23,602 nt of DNA from Alphaproteobacteria bacterium UBA6187 (GCA_002422795.1 DITJ01000031.1:18727-42328); one strand, 5' to 3'. Shown: positions 8,245-15,786, numbered from the stretch's first letter. Notes: a model not told the origin generated them from the letters alone. Numbers and translations are program-made.

Positions 8245-8472
8245 ATGGAGATATTCTCAAAGAACAGTTCTATAGTTGAAATGCCAAAACCAGTTTTTGA
8301 TAAATCCGGCTATGCTATTTTCTTTGGAAGGGTTAAATATATTATGGAGTATATGGTTTTACTGATGGCAATAGGGTTGTTGTTGGTGGCTATAGTTTAC
8401 AGCATTACATATGGCGGACTTTACCTTGCCTACATATATGATAGTTTTGTAGATGCGAGGTGCGGAAGGTAA
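8245..8472 (+). CDS. Small single-pass membrane protein, hypothetical
   Basis: A 75-residue product with a hydrophilic N-terminus of about 30 residues and one long hydrophobic segment (about 37-65: MEYMVLLMAIGLLLVAIVY followed by an aromatic stretch). The ATG at 8245 has aagggg upstream, somewhat far at about 9 nt; an alternative GTG at 8206 would extend it. It lies directly after the palindrome and ends 2 nt before the convergent lipoprotein gene. The function is unknown and the gene itself is only moderately supported. Confidence 0.5.
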   Translation: MEIFSKNSSIVEMPKPVFDKSGYAIFFGRVKYIMEYMVLLMAIGLLLVAIVYSITYGGLYLAYIYDSFVDARCGR

Positions 8473-8474
8473 TA

Positions 8475-8846
8475 TCACTGCGCATAAGGCTGCATTGGAA
8501 CCGGCATCTGGTAAGGAGCTTGTGGTGCGTCAGGATATTGCATATTTCCAGAAGTATTGCTTGCGCAGCCTTTCTGGTTAAAAATTTCAGTAAGGTTTTT
8601 TATCCTTTTGGTGGCGGCACTATCAGCAGCCCATACCTTATACACAAATGCATAATTAAACATATGGCTGAACTTGAAGTGGTCATCAGCATGGGCATCT
8701 TTCTTTGCCTGCTCGGCAGATTGTATTTCATAGGCAAGCTGCTGGCAGTTAAGCTGCTTTTCATCGCCATTTTGTACGTTTATGGATTTTGGGCCGGAAC
8801 AGGCGATAAGTGTTATTGCAAGTAATGGGAAAATAAGTTTATTCAT
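8475..8846 (-). CDS. Small lipoprotein, hypothetical
   Basis: A 123-residue protein with a classical lipoprotein signal: short charged N-terminus, hydrophobic core and the lipobox LIAC with Cys at 16. The mature part is Gln/Ala-rich (LNCQQLAYEIQSAEQAKKDAHADDH), contains two more Cys residues, and ends in a Pro/Gln/Met-rich tail (APQAPYQMPVPMQP). It is probably membrane-anchored in the periplasm. AAGGAA precedes the start by 5 nt. A plus-strand frame over the same DNA (8460-8825) is its shadow. I cannot name a family. Confidence 0.8.
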   Translation of the reverse strand: MNKLIFPLLAITLIACSGPKSINVQNGDEKQLNCQQLAYEIQSAEQAKKDAHADDHFKFSHMFNYAFVYKVWAADSAATKRIKNLTEIFNQKGCASNTSGNMQYPDAPQAPYQMPVPMQPYAQ

Positions 8847-9010
8847 TTATATTCCTTTTGAAACCTGTGATTGAAATTTAATCTTATAGCAAATTGTTTG
8901 TTTTTGCTAGCGTTTTAAGTGGAGCATTTGCAATTTTGAATAATTGCTTAAAAAGTGAGTTGTACTAATTCTCACTCAAGCTGTCGATTTGGATGCGTGT
9001 GTTTTTTGTT

Positions 9011-9186
9011 ATATAGTCATTTTACTTAAGAATTCCCCACTACGTCATTGCGAGGTGGAGAAGCCTTTGTTGCAATCCGGAAAACTTAACAATACAATCC
9101 AATGCCTTATAAAGAAAGACCTGGATCGCCACGCCTTTGGCTCGCGATGACGTAGTGGGGAATTCTTAAGCTAAATTACTATATAA
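9011..9186. repeat. MITE-like inverted repeat with about 43-bp ends
   Basis: The left end (9011-9054) and right end (9141-9186) are near-perfect inverted repeats. They share an uninterrupted core CTTAAGAATTCCCCACTACG plus TCAT, extended outward by tatagtNat and inward by gcgag. The inner part contains the cgtcattgcgag/ctcgcgatgacg signature seen at the window's left edge. No ORF is present. This is typical of dispersed palindromic elements of alphaproteobacteria. Confidence 0.85.
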
Positions 9187-9310
9187 TACCAATTCCTTAT
9201 CTGATTGCCCGCGCATGTGCGCTGCGGAATCGCTGTGCTCACGTATGTTTAATACGCTCAGTTCTCTGCAGATGAAACTCACGGCGGATGGATTAATAAT
9301 AAAATGGTAT
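9186..9310. repeat. Adjacent palindromic repeat with ATACCA/TGGTAT ends
   Basis: It begins ataccaatt and ends aaatggtat, directly abutting the previous element. Its centre carries gctCACGTAtgtttaaTACGCT, matching the cores at 7471-7489 and 11733-11762. The outer arms are only weakly complementary, so this may be a decayed copy. Together with the previous element it fills most of the 468-nt gene-free gap 8847-9314; nothing else was seen in 8847-9010. Confidence 0.55.
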
Positions 9311-9314
9311 AAAT

Positions 9315-10106
9315 TTATGGCTTAAGTATATATTCACCATGACAGCTTGGATAATCAAGTGATATATTATAAGCTGCAGCGACACCGAGACTACCGAACA
9401 GGCAGCCACCATTAACACTACTCCAATAACTAAATGCCATGAATTTTCCTCGTCTTGGTTTTCCATCATCAATTTTTGTATCAATAGCAAATGCTGCTTT
9501 TGGGGTCATTACAGCTTGAGTAGCAGAAGCACCATTACCTGCTGAAGGAGTGGAAACAGTTAAAAACAAAATGGCTTTATAGATTTGTGTTATTTCTGGG
9601 GCTGTTAATTGCCAGTTAGGATTAACAGATGTAAAATATATCTGGTTCCCAGCAATCATACCTTTTCTCTTATCTATTTTTAATGATGGATAGCCAATAT
9701 CTAGAACATAAGTGTTATTATAGGAGCCAGGAATTAATTTTGCCGCAGCAAGATGTTGAAATAACGTAAAATGTTCTTTAGTTAAATCGGGTAAAGCAGC
9801 AAAAGCATAAGTTTCATACATGCCATTACCATTACCATTTGTTACTCCAGGCCAATAGCTAGATGCATTTTTCATATCACCAGCCATTGCATTATACTGC
9901 CCTCGGAATGCATTAAATGCGGTGGAATACATCTGTAAATCAGAAACTTGTGCGTTGATTCTTGCGGCTGCAATTAAACCTCTTCCTGCAGAAACTCCAG
10001 CAATTATCAAAGCAACAATTACAATTACAATTGAAAGTTCAACAAGAGTAAACCCTTTGAGAGATTTTCTGGAATGGAATGGTAGCCTTTTTTTAATATA
10101 TTGCAT
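9315..10106 (-). CDS. Type IV prepilin-like / pseudopilin protein
   Basis: A 263-residue protein with a class III signal peptide: a basic leader of 18 residues ending in Gly, then FTLVELSIVIVIVALIIAG. Cleavage by prepilin peptidase (PilD) would leave Phe1 with Glu at +5, which is needed for pilin assembly. The hydrophobic helix is followed by an AARINAQVSDLQMYSTAFNAFRGQYNAMAGDM segment usual in PulG-like pseudopilins, and a globular C-terminal part with two Cys residues near the end. ATG 10106 is chosen; a TTG at 10130 would lengthen the leader. No other pilus gene is nearby, so any assembly machinery must be elsewhere. Confidence 0.85.
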   Translation of the reverse strand: MQYIKKRLPFHSRKSLKGFTLVELSIVIVIVALIIAGVSAGRGLIAAARINAQVSDLQMYSTAFNAFRGQYNAMAGDMKNASSYWPGVTNGNGNGMYETYAFAALPDLTKEHFTLFQHLAAAKLIPGSYNNTYVLDIGYPSLKIDKRKGMIAGNQIYFTSVNPNWQLTAPEITQIYKAILFLTVSTPSAGNGASATQAVMTPKAAFAIDTKIDDGKPRRGKFMAFSYWSSVNGGCLFGSLGVAAAYNISLDYPSCHGEYILKP

Positions 10107-10239
10107 AAAATAACTTTTATTATGTAGCAAATATAAGCCGCAACAGCGAGGGTGGTTTCAAACCTATACACGAATCAAGTAACAATTTGATTGTATAAGA
10201 ATTCTATTGTGTCGTAAAGCTAAATTACCTGGAAAACAT

Positions 10240-11682
10240 ATGAAAATATATAACGAAACATTTCGTAATGCGGTGCTGCGCAAAGATTTTGGCAGTTTTA
10301 TCGCCAAGGCTTTCGGTAGCACCGACCCTAATTCAGAATATTTACATAACTGGCACATAGATTTAATTGCTGACCGCTTAGAGCAGGTTACCGCAGGAAA
10401 AATAAAGCGGCTTATTATTAACATGCCGCCTCGCAGTTTGAAATCTGTATGCGTGAGTGTGGCATGGCCTGCGTGGTTGCTGGGAAATAACCCGGCGTTG
10501 CGGATTATGGCGGCAAGCTATAGCGCGGGGCTTAGTGTAAAACATTCTGTGGATACGCGCCTTATATTGTCATCCGGTTGGTATGGGCAGGTTTTCCCAG
10601 ATACGGCGATAACTGAAGACCAGAATGAAAAAACTAAATTTGTAACTACTAAAAGGGGTTTCCGGTTTGCAACCTCGGTTGGTGGTACGGCAACCGGGGA
10701 GGGGGCGGATATTTTAATCGTGGATGATCCGCATAACCCATTGCAGGCGGCAAGTTTGCTACAGCGAAACCATGCTATAGACTGGTTCGACCAGACATTC
10801 TCCACAAGGCTTAATAATAAAAAACAAGGCGCAATAGTGCTGGTTATGCAGCGCTTACATGTAGATGATTTAACCGGTCATCTGCTTAAAAAAGGCGGTT
10901 GGGAGCATTTATGCCTGCCTGCGGTTTTTGAAAAACAGATGCTGTATAATTATAGCAAGGTGACAAAAAAGGTGAGCGCGGGGGATTACCTGCATGAAGG
11001 ACGTGAAGGGGTGGAGGAAATAAAACGTGCCAAACGGGAACTTGGCAGTTATGGGTTTGCAGCGCAGTATCAGCAAAACCCTGTGCCTGTGAAGGGAGGA
11101 ATGGTGGAAATGGGGTGGATTAAAAGATTTGGCGTTGGTAGTTTATCGTTAGTCGTTAATCGTAATTCAGATAACGACCAACCACCAACGACTAACCACC
11201 AACGATTTCAAAGCTGGGATACCGCCATAAAATCCGGCTCCGGCAATGATTACAGTGTTTGCACTACATGGGCAGTTTCGGAGCATAAATATTATTTGCT
11301 GGATGTGATGGCACAAAGGCTGGAATATCCGGCGCTGAAAAGGGCGTGTGTTTCTATGGCAGAAAAATGGAATCCAAGTGCTATTTTAATTGAGGATAAG
11401 GCTAGTGGGCAATCTCTTCTACAGGATTTACGGGTGGCTACAAAATTTCCCATGATTGCCATAAACCCAAGTGCTGATAAAATTACCCGCTTTGCAAGGA
11501 TAACGCCTTTATTTGAAGCCGGGCATGTATATTTACCCGATAGCGCAAGCTGGTTGGTTGATTATGAGTCGCAATTACTGGGGTTCCCGAACATCACACA
11601 TGATGATATGGTGGATTCCACCAGCCAGTTTCTAAACTGGATAAGGGAGAAGAAGGAAGGGCCGAGGGTTAGGGGGCTATAG
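10240..11682 (+). CDS. terL: Phage/GTA terminase large subunit with in-frame repeat insertion
   Basis: A 480-residue ATPase-nuclease that packages DNA into procapsids. The ATPase half shows a Walker-A-like NMPPRSLKS (61-69), a Walker B ILIVDDPHNP (about 158-167) and a VLVMQRLHVDDLTG segment. The nuclease half has SWDTAIKSG (Asp327), LIEDKASG (Asp near 388) and HDDMVDS (Asp455/456). The order matches RcGTA/HK97-type TerL. Residues about 298-322, just before the first nuclease Asp, do not look like TerL: they are encoded by a heptamer foldback repeat (11131-11205) inserted in frame. ATG 10240 has tggaaa upstream. No small subunit is directly adjacent. The frame is intact, so the protein may be functional if the insert loops out. 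Confidence 0.93.
   Translation: MKIYNETFRNAVLRKDFGSFIAKAFGSTDPNSEYLHNWHIDLIADRLEQVTAGKIKRLIINMPPRSLKSVCVSVAWPAWLLGNNPALRIMAASYSAGLSVKHSVDTRLILSSGWYGQVFPDTAITEDQNEKTKFVTTKRGFRFATSVGGTATGEGADILIVDDPHNPLQAASLLQRNHAIDWFDQTFSTRLNNKKQGAIVLVMQRLHVDDLTGHLLKKGGWEHLCLPAVFEKQMLYNYSKVTKKVSAGDYLHEGREGVEEIKRAKRELGSYGFAAQYQQNPVPVKGGMVEMGWIKRFGVGSLSLVVNRNSDNDQPPTTNHQRFQSWDTAIKSGSGNDYSVCTTWAVSEHKYYLLDVMAQRLEYPALKRACVSMAEKWNPSAILIEDKASGQSLLQDLRVATKFPMIAINPSADKITRFARITPLFEAGHVYLPDSASWLVDYESQLLGFPNITHDDMVDSTSQFLNWIREKKEGPRVRGL
11131..11205. repeat. Heptamer foldback element inside terL (in frame)
   Basis: The left arm reads as 7-nt words ggtagtt, tatcgtt, agtcgtt; the right arm is the complement of ggtggtt, agtcgtt, ggtggtt, ggtcgtt. 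It shares two exact blocks, CGTTGGTAGTTTATCGTT (18 nt) and AACGACCAACCACCAAC (17 nt), with the intergenic element at 19442-19507 in opposite orientation. About 24 of 31 arm positions pair. The insert adds about 25 residues without a stop codon. Confidence 0.85.
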
Positions 11683-11828
11683 AGGCTGTTCGTAATTTTT
11701 CTGTGTCTGGCTGCAAATGGCGTTTTTGCTGTGCTCCGATGCTCACGTACATTTAAGTACGCTACGCCTCGGTGCTCGCCAACCCACCATTTTCGCCAAA
11801 ACACAAAAAGATTACGAATAGCCTCTTA
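11681..11828. repeat. Palindromic element wedged between two stop codons
   Basis: The arms 11681-11706 (AGAGGCTGTTCG...) and 11801-11826 are inverted repeats with 3 mismatches in 26. The centre is CACGTA-catttaag-TACGCT, whose CGTAC/GTACG forms a hairpin. The left end begins within the TAG of terL, and the right end runs into the TAA of the minus-strand gene 11826-12050. Confidence 0.85.
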
Positions 11829-12050
11829 AAGGTTATCGTTAATATCAGCCTTGCCTTCCTGGGCTTGCTGGTTCCTTAAAGCATCACGGATTACTTCAAG
11901 CGGCATTTTCATCCTGTTTTGCTCGGTGTTTTCCGAGATGATGTCATTAAAAAGCATGCTGGCTTCAATCTTCTTTGCAGATATCCTGAATTTCAAGGAG
12001 TTAAGCCTTTTATTTATATCATTTTTCTGTGAAGGGGATTCAGGAATCAT
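11826..12050 (-). CDS. Small hydrophilic hypothetical protein
   Basis: A 74-residue charged, helical product (DINKRLNSLKFRISAKKIEASMLFNDII, then MPLEVIRDALRNQQAQEG). No family is recognised. It lies between terL and the Rap1a-like gene on the opposite strand to the phage genes. No strong ribosome site precedes ATG 12050. Its stop codon lies at the edge of the palindromic element, so its C-terminus may be slightly altered by that insertion. Its reality is uncertain. Confidence 0.5.
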   Translation of the reverse strand: MIPESPSQKNDINKRLNSLKFRISAKKIEASMLFNDIISENTEQNRMKMPLEVIRDALRNQQAQEGKADINDNL

Positions 12051-12513
12051 ATATTTTCGTGTGAGTGTGAATTATTGAATTTATTATAAGAAAAAATCTT
12101 AGATTTTTCTATCTTTATAATATAAATATTCAATGCATAGTTGACACGGGAAATAATCTCTATTTGTTAGTATGTTATGTTGGTGGGAATATTAATTTCC
12201 GGTAGGGTTATATATTATCTTATTTTGCATTATTATGAAATTATAGGATGAGATAAGAAGGTAAGAGCCTGGAATAATTATCAGATATTGTCATTCCAGA
12301 AGCTAGAGAGGCTTGCTCATGAAGCTGGCTTCCTTTCGCCGTTTTCATGAGTTAGGCGAACTTGCTATCTGGAATCCAGTTACTTTGATTATAAGAAGCT
12401 GGATTCCAGATATTAATAAAACCTAGGATTTACTAAGTGCGTAAATCCAATGTTTTCTAAATTCTGGAATGACAATATCCGGTGATTCGCTATAAGTTTT
12501 AAGAAGTTATTTT
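12051..12513. other. Gene-free stretch with promoter-like and hairpin elements
   Basis: The AT-rich part holds a hairpin (AAAAATC-TTA-GATTTTT, about 12089-12110) and an isolated TTGACA at 12141-12146 without a convincing -10 at 16-18 nt. The right half is the palindromic repeat at 12284-12479. No gene was found. Confidence 0.5.
12284..12479. repeat. Multi-hairpin palindromic repeat ('tgtcattccag' family, copy 1)
   Basis: Perfect 18-bp inverted ends: GATATTGTCATTCCAGAA (12284-12301) and its complement (12462-12479). Three further inner hairpins are visible: CTCATGAA/TTCATGAG, ATCTGGAATCCAG/CTGGATTCCAGAT (12367-12411) and GGATTTAC/GTAAATCC. The right third (aaaacctaggattta...tctggaatgacaat) is homologous to 15719-15786. 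Confidence 0.85.
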
Positions 12514-12906
12514 TTACTTACACGGAAATGTTTTTGCATAAGCTGCATATAGGGCAACAGCGGCTGTGGTTGTTTCGGATATGGAGCTATTGTTTTTTAC
12601 CCAGTCATTTAATATGGCGGTATTCTGGATTTTAGGCAGGGCTTTGGGAATGCAAAAAGGTGGCTTCCTTGTAAGCTGCTCGGATATTATCATGCTATCA
12701 AAAAACCCCATCATATAACCCCTGCAAACTTGCGATTTTTCTGCATCAAATTTTTGTCCTAAAAAACCCTTCTCAGTTTCCGCGCAATATTCCTTTAATT
12801 CCAGAGCTGATAGTTCGGCGCAGTGGGATGCGTGGGGGAAGGAGAGCAGGATTGCTATTACAAAAAATGGCAGAATTTTATGCGCTTTTAACATTTTTAT
12901 TCTCAT
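12514..12906 (-). CDS. Exported Rap1a/Tai-like family protein
   Basis: A 130-residue protein with a Sec signal peptide (hydrophobic core about 12-24, probable cleavage near residue 30). The mature region has the spacing of Rap1a/Tai-type proteins: an early Cys (LKEYCAE), CRGYMMGFFDSM, a CIPKAL segment, an ILNDWVKNN helix, and a final AAVALYAAYAKTFPCK. In that family the conserved Cys residues form disulfides, and some members are T6SS immunity proteins, but many are orphans in alphaproteobacteria. No T6SS effector is nearby. The start is either ATG 12906 or the ATG four codons later. The gene is divergent from the portal gene across 51 nt. Family call is moderate; an immunity role here is not supported. 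Confidence 0.65.
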   Translation of the reverse strand: MRIKMLKAHKILPFFVIAILLSFPHASHCAELSALELKEYCAETEKGFLGQKFDAEKSQVCRGYMMGFFDSMIISEQLTRKPPFCIPKALPKIQNTAILNDWVKNNSSISETTTAAVALYAAYAKTFPCK

Positions 12907-12957
12907 TACTTTTTAAAGCGACCCGCTTTTAGGTCATAATCATTCAAGGAACCGAAC

Positions 12958-14163
12958 ATGCCCAACAAAATAACCAGAAAAACTGCTCTTGTGAAGATAA
13001 TTAAAAATAAGTTCCTGGGCAAAAAGAAAGTTGCCAGGAAAAATTATGATTTTTCTGGCACAGGCATGTGGCAAACATATTATAATGCGCCAGGAAAACC
13101 TGTTTGGAGCGGCCGGAATTATAGTAAATTCTCCGATGAAGGGTTTATAAGGAATGTTATAGCGCACCAGGCGGTTAATATTATTTCTAAAGGTGCAGCA
13201 AGTGTTCCCTGGGTGGTGCAGGGTGATAAAAACGGCAAGGTTGCTAATAAATTGCAGGAATTACTGCATTACCCTAACCCTTCAATGGGTGCATCGGAAT
13301 TTTTTGAAGCGGTTTATGCCTATAAATTAATCAGCGGCAATGCTTATGTGCAGGCAGTACGCAGCGGAGACGGCATGGCGCAGGAGCTGTTTACGCTCCG
13401 GCCAGATAGGGTAGCGGTGATAGCAGGTGGTTCATGTATGCCAGCCGGATACCGTTATAGCGTGAGGGATAAGGTAACTGATTTTAAAGTGGATAGGCTT
13501 AGCGGGCAATCGGATATATTGCATTTGAAGAATTTTCATCCTCTGGATGATTGGTATGGGCTATCTTCTATTGAGGCTGCTGCTTATTCTATCGACCAGC
13601 ATAACCAGGCAGGTGAGTGGAACCAGGCGCTCTTACAAAATGGTGCGCGGCCTAGCGGGGCTTTAATTGTAAAAAATGGCAGTGAAAATGGTTATTTAAG
13701 CGAAGAGCAATATAACCGCATCAAAAACCAGATTGAAGAAGCGCATTCCGGTGCTGCTAATGCAGGCAGGCCTTTGCTGCTGGAGGGTGGGCTTGAATGG
13801 AAGGAGATGAGCCTTTCACCCAAAGATATGGATTTTTTAAATGTTAAGAATAGCGCGGCAAGGGATATTGCACTGGCATTTGGCGTGCCTGCGCAGTTGC
13901 TGGGAATTCCTGGCGATAATACCTATAGTAATATGGAAGAGGCGCGCCTGGCACTTTGGGAGCAGACAATTATTCCGCTTATTGAGCATACCGCATCAGC
14001 CTTAAATAACTGGCTTGTGCCGATGTTCGGGAATAATTCTGTTATTACATATGACAAAAATTCTATCAGTGCATTACTGGTGCGCCGTGAGGCCTTATGG
14101 GCAAGCTTGAAGGATGCTGATTTTATTAGCGATGTTGAGAAGAGGAAGATGGTGGGATTATAG
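12958..14163 (+). CDS. HK97-family phage/GTA portal protein
   Basis: A 401-residue portal protein, which forms the dodecameric channel at one capsid vertex for DNA entry and tail attachment. The diagnostic stretches are present: FIRNVIAHQAVNIISKGAASVPWVV, LLHYPNPSMGASEFFEAVYAY, LISGNAYVQAVR, FHPLDDWYGLSSIEAAAYSID, and the C-terminal FGVPAQLLGIPGDNTYSNMEEARLALWEQTIIPLIEH. The length fits the family. ATG 12958 has AAGGA 7 nt upstream. Its 3' end is overlapped by a minus-strand ORF (14126-14344). It follows terL after 1.3 kb of unrelated sequence, whereas in phages the two are normally adjacent. Confidence 0.95.
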   Translation: MPNKITRKTALVKIIKNKFLGKKKVARKNYDFSGTGMWQTYYNAPGKPVWSGRNYSKFSDEGFIRNVIAHQAVNIISKGAASVPWVVQGDKNGKVANKLQELLHYPNPSMGASEFFEAVYAYKLISGNAYVQAVRSGDGMAQELFTLRPDRVAVIAGGSCMPAGYRYSVRDKVTDFKVDRLSGQSDILHLKNFHPLDDWYGLSSIEAAAYSIDQHNQAGEWNQALLQNGARPSGALIVKNGSENGYLSEEQYNRIKNQIEEAHSGAANAGRPLLLEGGLEWKEMSLSPKDMDFLNVKNSAARDIALAFGVPAQLLGIPGDNTYSNMEEARLALWEQTIIPLIEHTASALNNWLVPMFGNNSVITYDKNSISALLVRREALWASLKDADFISDVEKRKMVGL

Positions 14164-14344
14164 TATCACCCAAGGATGCCTCTTTTGGTTTTTTTGCATT
14201 CTCCCTATCTACAAAACTTAATCCAGAAAAAGGTATATAGTTTTCTATTTTGGATGTTGTGGAGTTATCAACGAATGCATCTCTAGTTCGCTTTAAATCT
14301 TTTTTGCATGATACTGCTTGTGTCATTAACTTCCATATTTTCAC
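14126..14344 (-). CDS. Possible small hypothetical protein overlapping the portal end
   Basis: A 72-residue basic, Ser-rich frame with a GTG start preceded by agaaga. It overlaps the portal gene by 38 nt on the opposite strand. It lies downstream of the minus-strand gene 14449-14895 and could be its operon partner, or a fragment of the same kind of hydrophilic protein. No family is recognised and it may not be a gene. Confidence 0.35.
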   Translation of the reverse strand: MKIWKLMTQAVSCKKDLKRTRDAFVDNSTTSKIENYIPFSGLSFVDRENAKKPKEASLGDTIIPPSSSSQHR

Positions 14345-14379
14345 TCTCTTCTGATATTGAATTGTTAATAGATTTGTTC

Positions 14380-14425
14380 AGCTCGAATGCCTAGTAGAAA
14401 TATAAATTTATAAATGGCATTTGCG
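14380..14425. repeat. Decayed half-copy of the 7417-7542 element
   Basis: The sequence gaatgcctagtagaaata matches gaacgcctggtagaaata at 7507-7524 with 2 mismatches in 18. It is followed by an AT-rich stretch and gcatttgcgg. It sits in the gap between two minus-strand ORFs. Confidence 0.45.
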
Positions 14426-14448
14426 GTTTAGAATCTTTGTCATTGGAA

Positions 14449-14895
14449 TTATTTGCGACCTAGTGTATCGTCACTTGAATACTTGCGGTGAGCTACGCTG
14501 TTTGTATGCTTGTTTGATGGTTCTTCCGATTCTATATCATCTCTTTGGAGCTTGCTTAAGTCAAGACCAAGGCCTGTTCTATGTAAGGAACCTTTTAAAC
14601 CTAGTTCTTTTAAAATATTTCGTGATTCTTCTTTACTATGTTTTCTTATTGGAGGAAGGGAGTATTTTGCCTGGTTATCAAAATGCGTAGGCTCTACAAA
14701 TAAACTTGTTCTGGAAGTGTTTTCCCGAAGTTCTAGCCCAGATGAAAAAATAGATTCTGGTGGTGTTTCTTTCCTAGCTTTACGTTGTTCTTCTTCAAAC
14801 ACTTGAATTGCCAGCTCTTCCGAATAGCCAAAATTATTTATTAATAAATTGATAAATAAGGCTCTGTCATCATTTAAACCATGTTCGTTTGACAT
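14449..14895 (-). CDS. Hydrophilic hypothetical protein
   Basis: A 148-residue product with ATG 14895 and a good ribosome site (AGGGGA, 5 nt spacing). The N-terminal 40 residues look folded (ALFINLLINNFGYSEELAIQVFEEEQRK, a UBA-like or CUE-like short three-helix pattern in which NFGYSEELAIQ resembles the MGFxxxxAxxAL turn). The rest is low-complexity, Ser/Lys/Glu-rich and probably disordered. UBA-like helical bundles bind ubiquitin in eukaryotes, so an effector role is imaginable, but the resemblance is short. It interrupts the phage module between portal and protease. Confidence 0.65.
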   Translation of the reverse strand: MSNEHGLNDDRALFINLLINNFGYSEELAIQVFEEEQRKARKETPPESIFSSGLELRENTSRTSLFVEPTHFDNQAKYSLPPIRKHSKEESRNILKELGLKGSLHRTGLGLDLSKLQRDDIESEEPSNKHTNSVAHRKYSSDDTLGRK

Positions 14896-14984
14896 AAGAA
14901 TCCCCTGTGTTTCCTCAGTAAGGATAAAATATACCAGCTTTTTATTAAACTAATATTACAAATATAATTCCATAGAGAAAATAT

Positions 14985-15554
14985 ATGCACAGCAAAAATT
15001 CGGATATTTCCTTCTCCGTTAAATCCATGCAGGAAAATGGGGTGTTTAGCGGTTATGCCTCGGTGTTCGGGGTGGTGGATAGCCAAAATGATGTGATTAT
15101 GCAGGGAGCTTTCGCGCGTAGTTTAAAGAGGAGGGCGGGTGAGGTGAAATTACTGTGGCAGCACCAGGTGGATGAGCCGATTGGCGTGTTTACCGTTATA
15201 CGCGAGGATTCGCACGGGCTTTATGTGGAAGGTCGGTTATTGCTGGATTTGCAACGTGGAAAGGAGGCTTATTCACTCCTTAAAAATGGCGCAATTAACG
15301 GGCTTAGTATTGGCTATTCGGTTGTGGATGTTGGATATAATGCAGAAAATAATATCAGGCTGATTAAAGAAGTGGAATTATGGGAGGTGAGTTTGGTGAC
15401 TTTTCCGGCGAATGAGGCGGCGGTAGTGATGGGAGTGAAGAATTTAGGAAAGAATAAGAAATCAAGCGACCCTCACCATTGCGCTCTCACAGTGGGAGTT
15501 GATTCTGCGATTGTGGATTCTATCGATAGGGCGATTAATGTGCTGGTTTATTAG
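14985..15554 (+). CDS. HK97-family prohead maturation protease
   Basis: A 189-residue serine protease of the U35 type that removes the scaffold-like N-terminus of the capsid protein during procapsid maturation. Motifs: the opening FSGYASVFGVVDSQNDVIMQGAF, KLLWQH with probable catalytic His60, NGLSIGYSV with probable nucleophile Ser108, and LWEVSLVTFPANEAAVV. Length is normal. The last about 35 residues (from about NLGKNKKSSDP) are less typical. The start at 14985 has gagaaa upstream. It precedes the major capsid gene as in HK97 and RcGTA, but 1.8 kb of toxin-antitoxin genes now separates them. Confidence 0.93.
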   Translation: MHSKNSDISFSVKSMQENGVFSGYASVFGVVDSQNDVIMQGAFARSLKRRAGEVKLLWQHQVDEPIGVFTVIREDSHGLYVEGRLLLDLQRGKEAYSLLKNGAINGLSIGYSVVDVGYNAENNIRLIKEVELWEVSLVTFPANEAAVVMGVKNLGKNKKSSDPHHCALTVGVDSAIVDSIDRAINVLVY

Positions 15555-15594
15555 AAACTGTAGCTAATTGATTTTATAGCTGGATATGTGCTCT

Positions 15595-15786
15595 GTAATC
15601 CCGGGATTTAGGATTCATTAGAATTTATACTTTATAAATTCTTAGGAATCATTAATACCCGGGATCCATATCCCAGAGTCTTTTATAATTACAAATGGCT
15701 CTGGAATATGGATCCCGGACACCAACAAAACCTAAAATTTGCTGAAGTAGCAAATTAAGGTTTTTTAGGTTCCAGGATGACAATGC
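15595..15786. repeat. Multi-hairpin palindromic repeat ('tgtcattccag' family, copy 2)
   Basis: Contains a hairpin AGAATTTATA/TATAAATTCT (15630-15652 area) and a 20-bp arm pair at 15659-15678 and 15699-15718 (CCGGGATCCATAT core, one mismatch). The right third (acaaaacctaaaattt...ttccaggatgacaat) is homologous to copy 1 at 12412-12476. The right end overlaps the 3' end of doc and supplies its last codons and stop. Confidence 0.85.

Noticed and set aside
8460..8825. Plus-strand open frame of 121 codons
   Set aside because: It lies opposite the lipoprotein gene 8475-8846, which has a lipobox, a ribosome site and normal composition.
12141..12180. Promoter at TTGACA 12141
   Set aside because: No acceptable -10 hexamer occurs at 16-18 nt and no gene follows on the plus strand.
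12514..12906. T6SS immunity protein with a nearby effector
   Set aside because: The Rap1a/Tai-like Cys pattern is present, but no effector or T6SS gene lies in the window and many family members are not immunity proteins.
14421..14690. Plus-strand open frame of 89 codons
   Set aside because: It is opposite the minus-strand gene 14449-14895, which has a good start site. The plus-strand product is Leu/Cys-rich and looks like a shadow.
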